A DNA stretch of 64,000 nt. Origin: Nitzschia sp. pyKryTriq1. Its lineage: Eukaryota; Bacillariophyta; Bacillariophyceae; Bacillariales; Bacillariaceae. The translations under genes were made by a program, and so were the position numbers. Shown here piece after piece: positions 30,972 through 39,625 of the stretch. The stretch spans positions 1,242,501-1,306,500 of the forward strand of contig OY101125.1 of NCBI GenBank assembly GCA_956465555.1. The letters are read 5' to 3'. Numbering within the stretch: the first letter of the stretch is position 1; each line of letters opens with the position of its first letter. The notes under the pieces are model-generated. The model had not been told where the DNA came from, made no database searches, and saw only the letters and a list, made by a program, of their open reading frames with translations.

Positions 30972-33122
30972 CTATGTTTCAGACGGTCTAAGAAGTCTGA
31001 TGCGGATACGATTCGATCTTCGTATTCGTTTCGAGCTCGGGTTCTCTTCATCGTCCTCAAGAAAGTCGGCGGCTTTCCGCTTTCTTCTTCGACTGCTTGG
31101 CTCTTCCGAAAGGAGTTGTCCTCGTGGTTCCTGTGCTTCTACTGGTAGCATCGGCGTCCTCGCCTTTTTCTCTTGACGACGACGCTCTTGTTCAGCTTGG
31201 TCTTGCCGGGCTAGTAGTTCCAACTCTTGTTGCTGCTGCTCTTGTTCTGCTGCTTGCTTTTTCCTAGCGTCTTCCTCTTGTTCTTGACGACGACACTCTT
31301 GCTCAGCCTGGACTTGATGGGCGAGCAGCTCTTGTTCTCGTTGTTGCTGCTGCTGCTGTTGCTCTGCTGCCCACTTCTTCCTCGCTTCTTCCTCTTCTTG
31401 ACGACGTTGCTCTGCTTGGAGCTGTTGTTGCTGTTGCTCTTGCTCTGCTGCTTGCTTTTTCCTTGCGTCTTCCTCTTCTTGACGACGACGCTCTTGCTCA
31501 GCCTGGACTTGATGGGCGAGCAGCTCTTGTAGTTGTTGCTGCTGCTGTTGTTGCTCTGCTGTCCACTTCTTCCTCGCTTCTTCCTCTTCTTGACGACGTT
31601 GCTCTGCTTGGAGCTGTTGTTGCTGCTGCTCTTGCTCTGCTGCTTCTTGCTTTTTCCGTGCGTCTTCCTCTTGTTCTTGGCGACGACGCTCTTGCTCAGC
31701 TTGGGCTTGATGGGCGAGCAGCTCTCGTACTTGTTGTTGCTGCTGTTGTTGTTGCTCTGCTGCCCACTTCTTCCTTGCTTCTTCCTCTTCTTGATGACGA
31801 CGCTCCAGTAGCTGTGCTTGGAGCTGTGCTTGGAGCTGTGCTTGGAGCTGTGCTTGGAGCTGTGCTTGGAGCTGCTCTTGGAGCTGCTCTTGGAGGTGTT
31901 GCTGCTCCTCTTGTTGCTCTGGCACTGCTGCTTGCTTTTTCTTCGCCTCTTCTCGACGGCGGCGCTTTTGCCCAACTTGGTCTTCCTCGTCTTCACGAAG
32001 ACGATCTTGTTCCGTTTCGAATGGCTCTCGTGCCCTCCGTTGATCCTGTTCTTGGCGTTGTTCCTCTTGATTTTCGTCTTCGTCGGTTTCCATATCCGCT
32101 GTCTCGGGCCCCTGAAACGCCGCAGTATCACTAGCATCATCATCATCATCTCCTGAGGACTCATCATGGTCCAGTGTGGAGAGTTCGTCATCCTCTCCTA
32201 TGATTCGACAATGCGATTCCTCTTCGTCTTCGTTTGCCAGCTTCACATTCGCTGATAGCAGCCAGAAGTATCCCCACACATAATCATGACCATTTTTCCG
32301 CATCAGATAAGTTGAAAGTTCTTGGCCATACTTGCCAAAGTACTTCTTGTGACAGGGAAAAGGTAGCTCGATCACCTCCCGCGATTCCCATAGAACCCCG
32401 TTCTCATCCTCCTCCGCTCCTGTCATTCTTTTCCTGATTTCTTCGGCCAGAAGCATGCAATCACCATCCGAGTTAATATCATGCGTCTTCGTCCCAATCA
32501 ACGCCATTGCGGCCCTTAATTCCTTGGGGACTCTACCCCATCTCACGATTTTTTCTCCTTTCTCGGAGAACTGAAGTTTGTTGGATGTGACATCATCGAC
32601 GTCCCCTTCTGGCTCGAAGAGAACCAACACTTTTTTCTTGTTCGGAAAAGTGGCTACGATGGTACTTCGCAGTTTCTCTGGTGGCTTGTCGCGAACCCTG
32701 AGACTTGAAAGGGCACGACCAAGCTCGTCATCGTCGATATTGCAGCTTTTGCGGGCCTGCAACGCCTTTTCTGCTTTCAGCCGCATCGATTTCGGCATTT
32801 GGACCTTGGCGATGTCGGCCATTTTCAAGGCTTGCGTTTTAAAGGCCCCAAAGGAGACAGTTTGGTACTCATCCCGGGATTCCCAAAACTTTTTCGAAAG
32901 AAAGGACTTCTTCGAGAAAGGATTGAATCCCGACACCTTGAAATTGATCAAGTCCTTGAGAAGCAGTCGGCCTGCTTCCGAGGACATGTCGATCCTGGAT
33001 TTCCTGTTGCGTGTTGGGTTCTTCTTGCTTGGCATACCGATAGTTTGATGGGCGGGGAGGAGGCTTTTCGTTTTTTGTGAACGAGAGAACCCGACGCCGA
33101 TATTCAGCATGGGTCGTGCCAA
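30972..33122 (-). CDS. large coiled-coil repeat protein with nuclear-type basic ends
   Basis: 716 aa, single exon. Residues 1-300 are an unfamiliar globular-looking region (WGRVPKELRAAMALIGTKTH, ELSTYLMRKNGHDYVWGYFW). An acidic stretch follows (DDDDDASD, METDEDENQEE). From about 370 to 650 a Gln/Glu/Arg coiled coil is built from an LQAQ run and then three repeats of a roughly 60-residue unit (QERRRQEEEDARKKQAAEQ ... LLAHQVQAE). The end carries clustered basic residues (RRRKRKAADF, SSKRIRRSNRIRIR) that could be nuclear localisation signals. Function unknown. The coiled coil should make it elongated and oligomeric. The DNA repeat makes long antisense frames here meaningless. Confidence 0.75.
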   Translation of the reverse strand: MARPMLNIGVGFSRSQKTKSLLPAHQTIGMPSKKNPTRNRKSRIDMSSEAGRLLLKDLINFKVSGFNPFSKKSFLSKKFWESRDEYQTVSFGAFKTQALKMADIAKVQMPKSMRLKAEKALQARKSCNIDDDELGRALSSLRVRDKPPEKLRSTIVATFPNKKKVLVLFEPEGDVDDVTSNKLQFSEKGEKIVRWGRVPKELRAAMALIGTKTHDINSDGDCMLLAEEIRKRMTGAEEDENGVLWESREVIELPFPCHKKYFGKYGQELSTYLMRKNGHDYVWGYFWLLSANVKLANEDEEESHCRIIGEDDELSTLDHDESSGDDDDDASDTAAFQGPETADMETDEDENQEEQRQEQDQRRAREPFETEQDRLREDEEDQVGQKRRRREEAKKKQAAVPEQQEEQQHLQEQLQEQLQAQLQAQLQAQLQAQLQAQLLERRHQEEEEARKKWAAEQQQQQQQQVRELLAHQAQAEQERRRQEQEEDARKKQEAAEQEQQQQQLQAEQRRQEEEEARKKWTAEQQQQQQQLQELLAHQVQAEQERRRQEEEDARKKQAAEQEQQQQQLQAEQRRQEEEEARKKWAAEQQQQQQQREQELLAHQVQAEQECRRQEQEEDARKKQAAEQEQQQQELELLARQDQAEQERRRQEKKARTPMLPVEAQEPRGQLLSEEPSSRRRKRKAADFLEDDEENPSSKRIRRSNRIRIRLLRPSET

Positions 33123-33401
33123 TTACTCGTGGTACCAGGTACTGTTACCGTACCAGGTACCAGTACGTACCGGTAGTCTACCCAGGTAAATCGCACAAAA
33201 GAAAATCATCCCACGACTGAGAGCATTATTTGTATCATTATTTATCCTACAGCTTCGATTATTTTTTAGTATCGCGGAATATGCGTCCTCGAAACTATTA
33301 TGCCTCTCTTCGTCAGGCATACAGGTACGATGACATGAAAATATCGCTACGAGTGGGGAATATCCTATTGTTTATTAAGACATGAATACATTCATTTTAA
33401 G
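33123..33401. other. promoter side of coiled-coil gene, GGTACC cluster
   Basis: About 280 bases. A dense run of GTACCAGGTAC/CCGGTAG words at 33130-33180 sits immediately upstream of the ATG of the minus-strand gene. No gene. Confidence 0.4.
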
Positions 33402-33703
33402 TGCCCTGGCGTTTTTACTTAGGCAAGCCCTCTCATCCGAGCCGGTCGAGGCGGAGGAGGAGTCGTCGTCATTATTATTTCATTAATTATTGTGATCGAT
33501 CGCCAATCGAAACGCGAAATCTCTCTGCGTCAAGAGAAAACAAGCATCGGAAGAGAGAAAGGGCAGTGGCAAGGATGTGCAAAGTCAACCCCTGATGACA
33601 CTCGGAAGCTGAGCACTCGGCAGCTAATTCGTAACATGTGGAACGAGCCAGTCAGAAGGAAATTTAAGTCTTGCGAGAGAAGCAGAAACAACACTCTCTC
33701 ACG

Positions 33704-34225
33704 ATGACACGATGGACGATGGACGATGGACGATGGCTGGTTTTCGCTGTCTGTAATGCTGATTCCGAGTTGGTGGATGCCGATGACCTGGAATCGTTGG
33801 GGAAGACCATTGGAGACCGGTTGCGACAAGAAGTCCAAGAGTACTTGCGAGGGCAGACGGCTGGTTTGGTAAAAGACGAAGATGAGGAAATCGAAATGGA
33901 AGTGGATTTGGAGATAGAAGACGCAATTGCGGAGAATATCGTCAATTCGACAGAGATTGTGGCTGATTTGAATGGCAAAGAAGAAAAACTGTTGGCCGAC
34001 TTGCGAAAGGGAGTTGATATGGCTGTGAGTGATGTCCTCGATGTAGATATAGTCTTGCAGTTGTACTTGTACGTGTACTTGTATTCTAGAGTAAGCACCG
34101 GTACGTTATTCTCTATTTTACTCGTGCAAATCAATGAAATCATGTCCTGTACTTGTAGTTCTACTTGTAGTTGTGCTTGTAGATATAGTCTTGCAGTTGT
34201 ACTTGTACGTGTACTTGTGTTCTAG
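33704..34225 (+). CDS. acidic hypothetical protein in copy A
   Basis: From ATG 33704 the frame encodes 173 aa. After a start made of heptamer repeats (WTMDDGRW) comes a protein-like block LESLGKTIGDRLRQEVQEYL and an acidic segment (KDEDEEIEMEVDLEIED). It continues to LLADLRKGVDMA, where GCT|GTGAGT could be a splice donor. Beyond that the translation follows CTTGTA repeats (SCTCSSTCSCACR) and is unlikely to be protein. No family recognised. Three copies in the cluster (one carrying a stop) argue that at least some are inactive. Confidence 0.4.
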   Translation: MTRWTMDDGRWLVFAVCNADSELVDADDLESLGKTIGDRLRQEVQEYLRGQTAGLVKDEDEEIEMEVDLEIEDAIAENIVNSTEIVADLNGKEEKLLADLRKGVDMAVSDVLDVDIVLQLYLYVYLYSRVSTGTLFSILLVQINEIMSCTCSSTCSCACRYSLAVVLVRVLVF

Positions 34226-34268
34226 AGTAAGCACCGGTACGTTATTCTCTATTTTACTCGTGCAATCA
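34041..34268 (+). repeat. internal direct repeat with CTTGTA tract (copy A)
   Basis: A block of about 88 bases starting TAGATATAGTCTTGCAGTTG occurs twice (about 34045 and 34181), separated by a (CTTGTAGTT)-like spacer. The same pair occurs in copy B at about 35825 and 35961. Confidence 0.9.
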
Positions 34269-34291
34269 CCAACCCGCCGGGTACTCGAACT

Positions 34292-34915
34292 CTAGACATC
34301 CTGCTTGCGCTGGGCGATCTGCTCCTTTGCACATTTAACATCCTTCATTAGTCCTTGAATCTCGATCTGGATTTGGTGCATGTTTGCCCACCAATCCAAC
34401 TCGGCTTCTTGAGCAAGATCACGACCTTGTTGTTTCTTCACATCCTTGTAGACCTTTCGAGCACGTCGAGGAGAGATGGAAGAATCTGCAGCACTAGGAC
34501 CAACAAGACCAGCAGCGGCAACGGTAACAAAAGTCTTGTTTCTTTTGTTTCCATCGTCGCGACCATTTTCATCCTCTCTCTTTCTCTTTTTGTCAAGAAC
34601 ATCAGGAGTAAACAATGCACTGTGGTGATCGCACCACGGACACAAGGGGTCAGTGCACTCCTCTTCGTCCTCGTAAATCTTGTTTCTTTTGGTGTTTCCA
34701 GACCCATCGTCGCGACCATTTTCCTCCTCTCTCTTTCTCTTTTTGTCAAGAACAGCAGGAGGAGTAAACAATGCACTTTGGTGATCGCACCAGGGACACA
34801 AGGGATCAGTGCACTCCTCTTCGTCCTCGTAAAAAGATTTTTGAATGATCTTCATGTTGATGTTCGATGTTCGATGTTGCTTTTTTTGGAGGGAGGTCCC
34901 TCCTCGTCGTCTCAT
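34292..34915 (-). CDS. hypothetical protein with duplicated CTDPLCPWCDH motif
   Basis: 207 aa (or 187 aa from the second ATG at 34855). The N-terminal half is a tandem pair of about 50-residue units, each YEDEEECTDPLCPWCDH-x-SALFTP then DKKRKREEENGRDDG. The C-x4-C-x2-C-x-H spacing suggests a small metal site, and the basic tract a nuclear signal. The C-terminal half is an amphipathic helix region (RRARKVYKDVKKQQ, then EIQGLMKDVKCAKEQIAQRK). No family recognised. The 3' part lies inside copy A; copy B carries only the part after the CPWC units. Confidence 0.5.
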   Translation of the reverse strand: MRRRGGTSLQKKQHRTSNINMKIIQKSFYEDEEECTDPLCPWCDHQSALFTPPAVLDKKRKREEENGRDDGSGNTKRNKIYEDEEECTDPLCPWCDHHSALFTPDVLDKKRKREDENGRDDGNKRNKTFVTVAAAGLVGPSAADSSISPRRARKVYKDVKKQQGRDLAQEAELDWWANMHQIQIEIQGLMKDVKCAKEQIAQRKQDV

Positions 34916-35148
34916 GATCGTCTCATCGTTGTCATGAAGCTCATTCGTGTGACCGAATAATCAACTCCGGCATGTTTCATCCTCGGAGCTGGAGATGGTT
35001 ATAAAACATATACATAGGCCTGATGTGGGAAGGCATATGTCGTCACTCAACTCGTGCACCATTCGCCGAACCTCTCCACGAAACGACAACGCCTTTCGTG
35101 AAAATATTTATATCCAGACATAATTTAATATATAGAAAAGAATACAAA
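34556..35148. other. unique spacer between duplicated copies
   Basis: Holds the 5' part of the minus-strand CPWC gene (to 34915) and then about 230 bases of its upstream flank with no other gene. Confidence 0.5.
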
Positions 35149-36333
35149 TGCCCTGGCGCTTTTACTTACGCGCAAGCCCTCTCATCCGAGCCGGTCGAGT
35201 AGTATTCGTTCTTATTATTATTTTTGTGATCGATCGCCAATCGAAACCCGAAATCTCTCTGCGTCAAGAGAAAACAAGCATCGGAAGAGGGAACAGACAG
35301 TGGCAAGGATGTGCAAAGCCAACCCCTGATCGCACTCGGAAGCTGAGCACTCGGCAGCTAATTCGTAACATGTGGAACGAGCCAGTCAGAAGGAAATTTA
35401 AGTCTTGCGAGAGAAGCAGAAACAACACTCTCTCACGATGACACGATGACACGATGACACGATGGACGATGGACGATGGACGATGGACGATGGACGATGG
35501 ACGATGGACGATGGCTGGTTTTCGCTGTCTGTAATGCTGATTCCGAGTTGGTGGATGCCGATGACCTGGAATCGTTGGGGAAGACCATTGGAGACCGGTT
35601 GCGACAAGAAGTCCAAGAGTACTTGCGAGGGCAGACGGCTGGTTTGGTAAAAGACGAAGATGAGGAAATCGAAATGGAAGTGGATTTGGAGATAGAAGAC
35701 GCAATTGCGGAGAATATCGTCAATTCGACAGAGATTGTGGCTGATTTGAATGGCAAAGAAGAAAAACTGTTGGCCGACTTGCGAAAGGGAGTTGATATGG
35801 CTGTGAGTGATGTCCTCGATGTAGATATAGTCTTGCAGTTGTACTTGTACGTGTACTTGTATTCTAGAGTAAGCACCGGTACGTTATTCTCTATTTTACT
35901 CGTGCAAATCAATGAAATCATGTCCTGTACTTGTAGTTCTACTTGTAGTTGTGCTTGTAGATATAGTCTTGCAGTTGTACTTGTACGTGTACTTGTGTTC
36001 TAGAGTAAGCACCGGTACGTTATTCTCTATTTTACTCGTGCAATCACCAACCCGCCGGGTACTCGAACTCTAGACATCCTGCTTGCGCTGGGCGATCTGC
36101 TCCTTTGCACATTTAACATCCTTCATTAGTCCTTGAATCTCGATCTGGATTTGGTGCATGTTTGCCCACCAATCCAACTCGGCTTCTTGAGCAAGATCAC
36201 GACCTTGTTGTTTCTTCACATCCTTGTAGACCTTTCGAGCACGTCGAGGAGAGATGGAAGAATCTGCAGCACTAGGACCAACAAGACCAGCAGCGGCAAC
36301 GGTAACAAAAGTCTTGTTTCTTTTGTTTCCATC
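35149..36333 (+). repeat. segmental duplication, copy B
   Basis: Direct copy of 33402-34555. The ATGGACG heptamer array is longer (7 units, plus 3 upstream GATGACAC octamers, against 3 and 1 in A). The copy ends inside the minus-strand gene at GTTTCCATC, where an unrelated ClpC fragment begins. Confidence 0.95.
35476..36003 (+). CDS. acidic hypothetical protein in copy B
   Basis: Same protein as in copy A from DGRWLVFAVCNAD onward; the in-frame ATG is 35476, inside the heptamer array. Three ATGs in the preceding octamers are out of frame; two of them meet a stop after three codons and the third soon after. The 3' end again runs into CTTGTA repeats. Doubtful as an expressed gene. Confidence 0.3.
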   Translation: MDDGRWTMDDGRWLVFAVCNADSELVDADDLESLGKTIGDRLRQEVQEYLRGQTAGLVKDEDEEIEMEVDLEIEDAIAENIVNSTEIVADLNGKEEKLLADLRKGVDMAVSDVLDVDIVLQLYLYVYLYSRVSTGTLFSILLVQINEIMSCTCSSTCSCACRYSLAVVLVRVLVF

Positions 36334-36339
36334 TTCCAT
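36070..36339 (-). pseudogene. truncated copy of the CPWC-motif gene
   Basis: 89 codons matching the C-terminal half of the 34292-34915 product from DGNKRNKTF onward. The N-terminal CPWC units are missing because the duplication breakpoint falls here; the first Met is created at the junction. Confidence 0.6.
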
Positions 36340-36351
36340 AGCGGGAGAAAC

Positions 36352-36940
36352 CTAATCGCGACTGGATTCGTCAATCATAATTTCCAACACCTCTCCATCT
36401 CGTTCTCGTTGGACCGTCACGACCAATGGGTCGGTACGACCTTTGGTCGAGCCATTCACTGCCACTTCTTTCTTGCAAAAAGTCGCCACATCCCCTTCCA
36501 TCAAAAAGTTCTTGACAACAGCATCGCTGATCGCATCTTCCAAGATCCGTTGAATCGCTCGTCGCATCGGTCTGGCCCCGAATTGACTGGCGGCCCCACT
36601 CCCCTCTTGGACCATGGTCTCCAGCAATTCGCCCGAGACATGAACGTTGATATCCTTTTCCATCTTGGCACGGGCGGTGATGTCAACTACCATGATCAAG
36701 GCAATCAAAGATAGTTCGTTGGCTGTCAATGGCTGGAATACCACAATATCGTCGATTCGATTGAGAAATTCTGGTTTCATGACCTTTTCGAGTTCTCCCT
36801 TGACGACACCCGCCAACTTTCTGTACTCGATACGTTGGACCTGCTGTAATGCTGCATCGATCGCAGCAGGAGTGTTCTCGGAGGGAGACGATGATCCTCC
36901 CTTCCCGTTACGTTCTGACTTTTTGTCTTGTCCAAATCCA
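36352..36940 (-). pseudogene. clpC: 3' fragment of a ClpC/Hsp100 chaperone gene
   Basis: The minus-strand frame reads from about 36940 (GFGQDKKSERNG) through VVKGELEKVMKPEFLNRIDD, IVVFQPLTANELSLIA and SQFGARPMRRAIQRILEDAI to a stop at 36352, about 190 codons. This is the end of the second AAA domain and the D2-small domain of ClpC-type Hsp100 proteins, including the sensor-2 GARPMRR. The Walker motifs and N-domain are absent. It is joined upstream to inverted copy C of the local duplication and downstream to copy B, so it is a captured gene fragment, not a gene. ClpC normally works in the plastid stroma. Confidence 0.85.
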
Positions 36941-37218
36941 CGTCCATTTCGATTTCATCATCTTCGTCTTTTACCAAACCAGCCGTCTACCCTCGCAAGT
37001 ACTCTTGGACTTCTTGTCGCAACCGGTCTCCAATGGTCTTCCCCAACGATTCCAGGTCATCGGCATCCACCAACTCGGAATCAGCATTACAGACAGCAAA
37101 AACCAGCCATCGTCCATCGTCCATCGTCCATCGTGTCATCGTGAGAGAGTGTTGTTTCTGCTTCTCTCGCAAGACTTAAATTTCCTTCTGACTGGCTCGT
37201 TCCACATGTTACGAATTA
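36931..37218 (-). repeat. segmental duplication, inverted partial copy C
   Basis: 288 bases matching the reverse complement of about 33626-33912. It carries the 3-heptamer form like copy A. The reading frame has TAG where A and B have CAG, just after VQEYLRG. The match ends at GTGGATTTGGA, which is also where the ClpC frame begins. Confidence 0.9.
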
Positions 37219-37912
37219 TATAAGCCGTTTCTAAGTAGGAATTTATATAGCATACGTGTACTAATGTCATATTAAGAGCTGGCAGTGCAGGTGATCGGCA
37301 AAAGCAGATTTATTATGTCGGGAGCTCGCAAAACTGAAGCTGCGTTTTATAACTGCGTTTTCAAGCTGAAGCTGCGTTTTCATAACTGCGCGTCGGAAGC
37401 GCAGCTTCGACGCAGTTATGAAACGCAGTTATTCCTCCCCAACGATCGGTTCGGGGAGAAGGAAAAAGATCAGTCAGGTCAGCTTCCGTTCTGTTCATTC
37501 TGCACTCCGCGCAGACTGAAGTCCCATAACTGACCAGACTGCCTTTCGCACGTTGCGCACGCGAACTCCTCCCACGCCCCAGGTGTACTGGTACCGTATT
37601 ATGATCAATCTCATCATTTCAAGCCTCAAGCCGAAGCCTGACAATGGCCAGACGCATCACCCAAACTTTTATCTACATTTCGACGATGATACATGATGCG
37701 GCGACGATGACTGCCAACCGCCAAATAAAGCCAAAATACAACCGCAACAGAACAACTTTTATCGTGGCCTAGCTAGGTCTAGTGATCCGGCAACAAAAGA
37801 CGTTTCACTCATTACAGCTCTCCCCCCCCCTGCCACAGATCTCGTCCAGCATACCAGTCAGTGCAGTAGAATATGAAAGACAATCATTTCTAGAGTAGCT
37901 CGGCCGTAGAGA
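37219..37912. other. intergenic upstream of the PC-esterase-like gene
   Basis: No gene seen. It contains the second copy of the GCAG-rich dispersed element (37321-37580) and about 330 further bases including the promoter of the next gene. Confidence 0.5.
37321..37580 (-). repeat. dispersed GCAG/AACGCAG repeat element, copy 2
   Basis: 260 bases, inverted and diverged relative to 28637-28898. Read on the minus strand it opens GGGGCGTGGGAGGAG and ends GAGCTCC, with the same dense hairpin words (AACTGCG, GAAGCTGCG, AACGCAG). Similarity may continue about 25 bases past GAGCTCC into an AATAAAT-containing flank. Confidence 0.65.
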
Positions 37913-39181
37913 ATGCTGCTGCCCTGTACCAAGCATCGGGCGGCGCAAGAACAAAAGCAGGGGATTTCGCAACGTCGCACTGCAACCACTAGTAGTAGTG
38001 CATCCCATGAGCGTCGGAACCGGAGGACGAGGGTTTTCCTTTATTGCTTTGTCTTTCTGCTGTTAATCATCACCTTTCTCCAACAAGGGGGGTCGCCCTC
38101 GGGTGACTACTCCACCGTCCAACTAGGCTATGAAAGCCTCCTCCTTGGTGTGTCCTCCAGCACCACCAGCAATTCCACCCTAATAGTAGCAGCAGTAGAA
38201 GAAGGAGGAGTCCTCGACGATGAGATCAAGAAGAAACAAGCACAAAAAGGAGGGAATCATATTGTCGAAAGTAGCGGCGGCGGCAATCCCCGATCCGATA
38301 TGGTTCGGAAGAATTTACGCGTTGTCTTTGTCGGAGATTCTCTTTCCAGATATATGTATTTGAGTTTGGTCTACTATTTGAAACACGACGGTCGTGAATG
38401 GGCTCCTCGGGGCCACAAGCTCCTGGAAAAGGTCAAAGATTCGAGTCCCGACGCATGGAATGAGTGGTTGGCCTTTACCAACCAGCAATTGGGACCAGAA
38501 GAATGCGATTGTTATCGCTATTGGACGCACCCCTTTCAATGGTACAAGCATTGCGAAAACCGGTACTATCATGATGATAACAATAATTATGTCTCGTTCC
38601 TGACAAAATTCGGCGGCAATCCCTTTCATGGACACGTCTTGGCAGATCAAGTGTTTCGACGAGGACGAGATGGGATGATGATGATCAATCAAACGGTACG
38701 CCCTTACGATTGGGTGTATCCTACGTGGGATCGCTTGGTCGAGGAATATATTGCCCATTGGAAGCCCAAGCCTGACCTGTTTGTCTTCAATCAAGGACAT
38801 TGGAAGGCTCATGAATTGCGAGATGAAAAAGTTTTGAAAAAGTTGAGACGTGTCTTGAAAAAGCATGGGATTCGTGGAATTTATCGCACCACCACCTTTC
38901 GACAAGACGAACGAGTGGTGAACGAGAAGGATGATGATGAGGAGGAGGAAATCATGGCCGCCTCGTATCAAGCCTATAGAAATGCGGCGACACGAAAGCA
39001 TGATGCCCTCGTGTGTCAATACTTTGAGTGTTTGAATGTGAGTTGGACGGCGGGAATTCCTACTACCGAATATGTGGATCCTGTCCATTTCACGGCTCCC
39101 ATCAACAATCGGATGAACCAACAGTTCTTGAACGAGTTTGTGTTTTCGCACTCTAAGAGCAGATCGAGCAACAAATCATGA
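37913..39181 (+). CDS. type II membrane SGNH / PC-esterase-like protein
   Basis: 422 aa, single exon. A basic cytoplasmic start of 40 residues, a transmembrane helix at about 41-57 (VFLYCFVFLLLIITF), then a Ser/Thr-rich stem and a luminal domain: the topology of Golgi enzymes. VVFVGDSLSRYMYLSLVYYL at 137-156 is the GDS block of PC-esterase/TBL-type proteins, with Ser143 as likely nucleophile. YVDPVHF near the C-terminus supplies the Asp389-x-x-His392 pair. Family members add or remove O-acetyl groups on polysaccharides or glycans. An acetyltransferase acting on cell-wall or mucilage glycans is plausible; the substrate is unknown. Confidence 0.75.
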   Translation: MLLPCTKHRAAQEQKQGISQRRTATTSSSASHERRNRRTRVFLYCFVFLLLIITFLQQGGSPSGDYSTVQLGYESLLLGVSSSTTSNSTLIVAAVEEGGVLDDEIKKKQAQKGGNHIVESSGGGNPRSDMVRKNLRVVFVGDSLSRYMYLSLVYYLKHDGREWAPRGHKLLEKVKDSSPDAWNEWLAFTNQQLGPEECDCYRYWTHPFQWYKHCENRYYHDDNNNYVSFLTKFGGNPFHGHVLADQVFRRGRDGMMMINQTVRPYDWVYPTWDRLVEEYIAHWKPKPDLFVFNQGHWKAHELRDEKVLKKLRRVLKKHGIRGIYRTTTFRQDERVVNEKDDDEEEEIMAASYQAYRNAATRKHDALVCQYFECLNVSWTAGIPTTEYVDPVHFTAPINNRMNQQFLNEFVFSHSKSRSSNKS

Positions 39182-39625
39182 TGGTACTGTTTCTACATTC
39201 ATATTTAGGAATACACATGCTAGGTAGCTAGCTAGCTAGGTAGAGATGTCTACTTGCTAGCTAAAATACCTTGATTTGGTCTAAACTAGTAGAGATCAAT
39301 ACAGCATATCGGTACCTGGTAGGAGTAAGATATTCGATTGATGATTCGAATGTGCAATCTAGAGAGAGTCGTCGTCGTCGTCCTCCAGTTTTGAGTTTCC
39401 CCCTTGGCCGACCACTGCATGCTACAGTAGCGATTTATTCGACCCAGTCGATCGCATTCTCCAAACGTGTGACGTCCAGACCTACCTGCCGAATTGGGGG
39501 GATCTCGCACAGATCTCGCATCTCGACATCTCGCGAGAACTTTTTGTGCGAGGCCGCAACTGCCAATAAAAGGCGCAATGATAAAAAATATTTATGTGGA
39601 GAAAGTACTGTAGTTCATTGTTGTC
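39182..39625. other. intergenic, PC-esterase to glutaminyl-tRNA synthetase
   Basis: About 440 bases; a short (GCTA/GGTA)n run near 39220-39242 and one GGTACCTGGTAG word at about 39311. It holds the synthetase promoter. Confidence 0.4.

Larger units (their letters stand above)
33402..34555 (+). repeat. segmental duplication, copy A
   Basis: About 1.15 kb almost identical to 35149-36333 in the same orientation. It spans an acidic plus-strand frame, a duplicated CTTGTA-rich spacer and the 3' part of a minus-strand gene. Differences from copy B are a few bases near the left end and the number of ATGGACG heptamers (3 here, 7 in B). An inverted partial copy lies at 36931-37218. Confidence 0.95.

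Noticed and set aside
31211-32191. Long alternative frames on both strands across the coiled-coil gene (Lys/Ser- or Leu-rich)
   Set aside because: They are translations of the CAG/GAG repeat DNA in other frames; composition is pure repeat.
26266-37912. LTR retrotransposon or other virus-derived element in the repeat island
   Set aside because: No reverse transcriptase, integrase, capsid or long terminal repeats were recognised; the direct copies A and B lack LTR-type ends and flank a host gene fragment.
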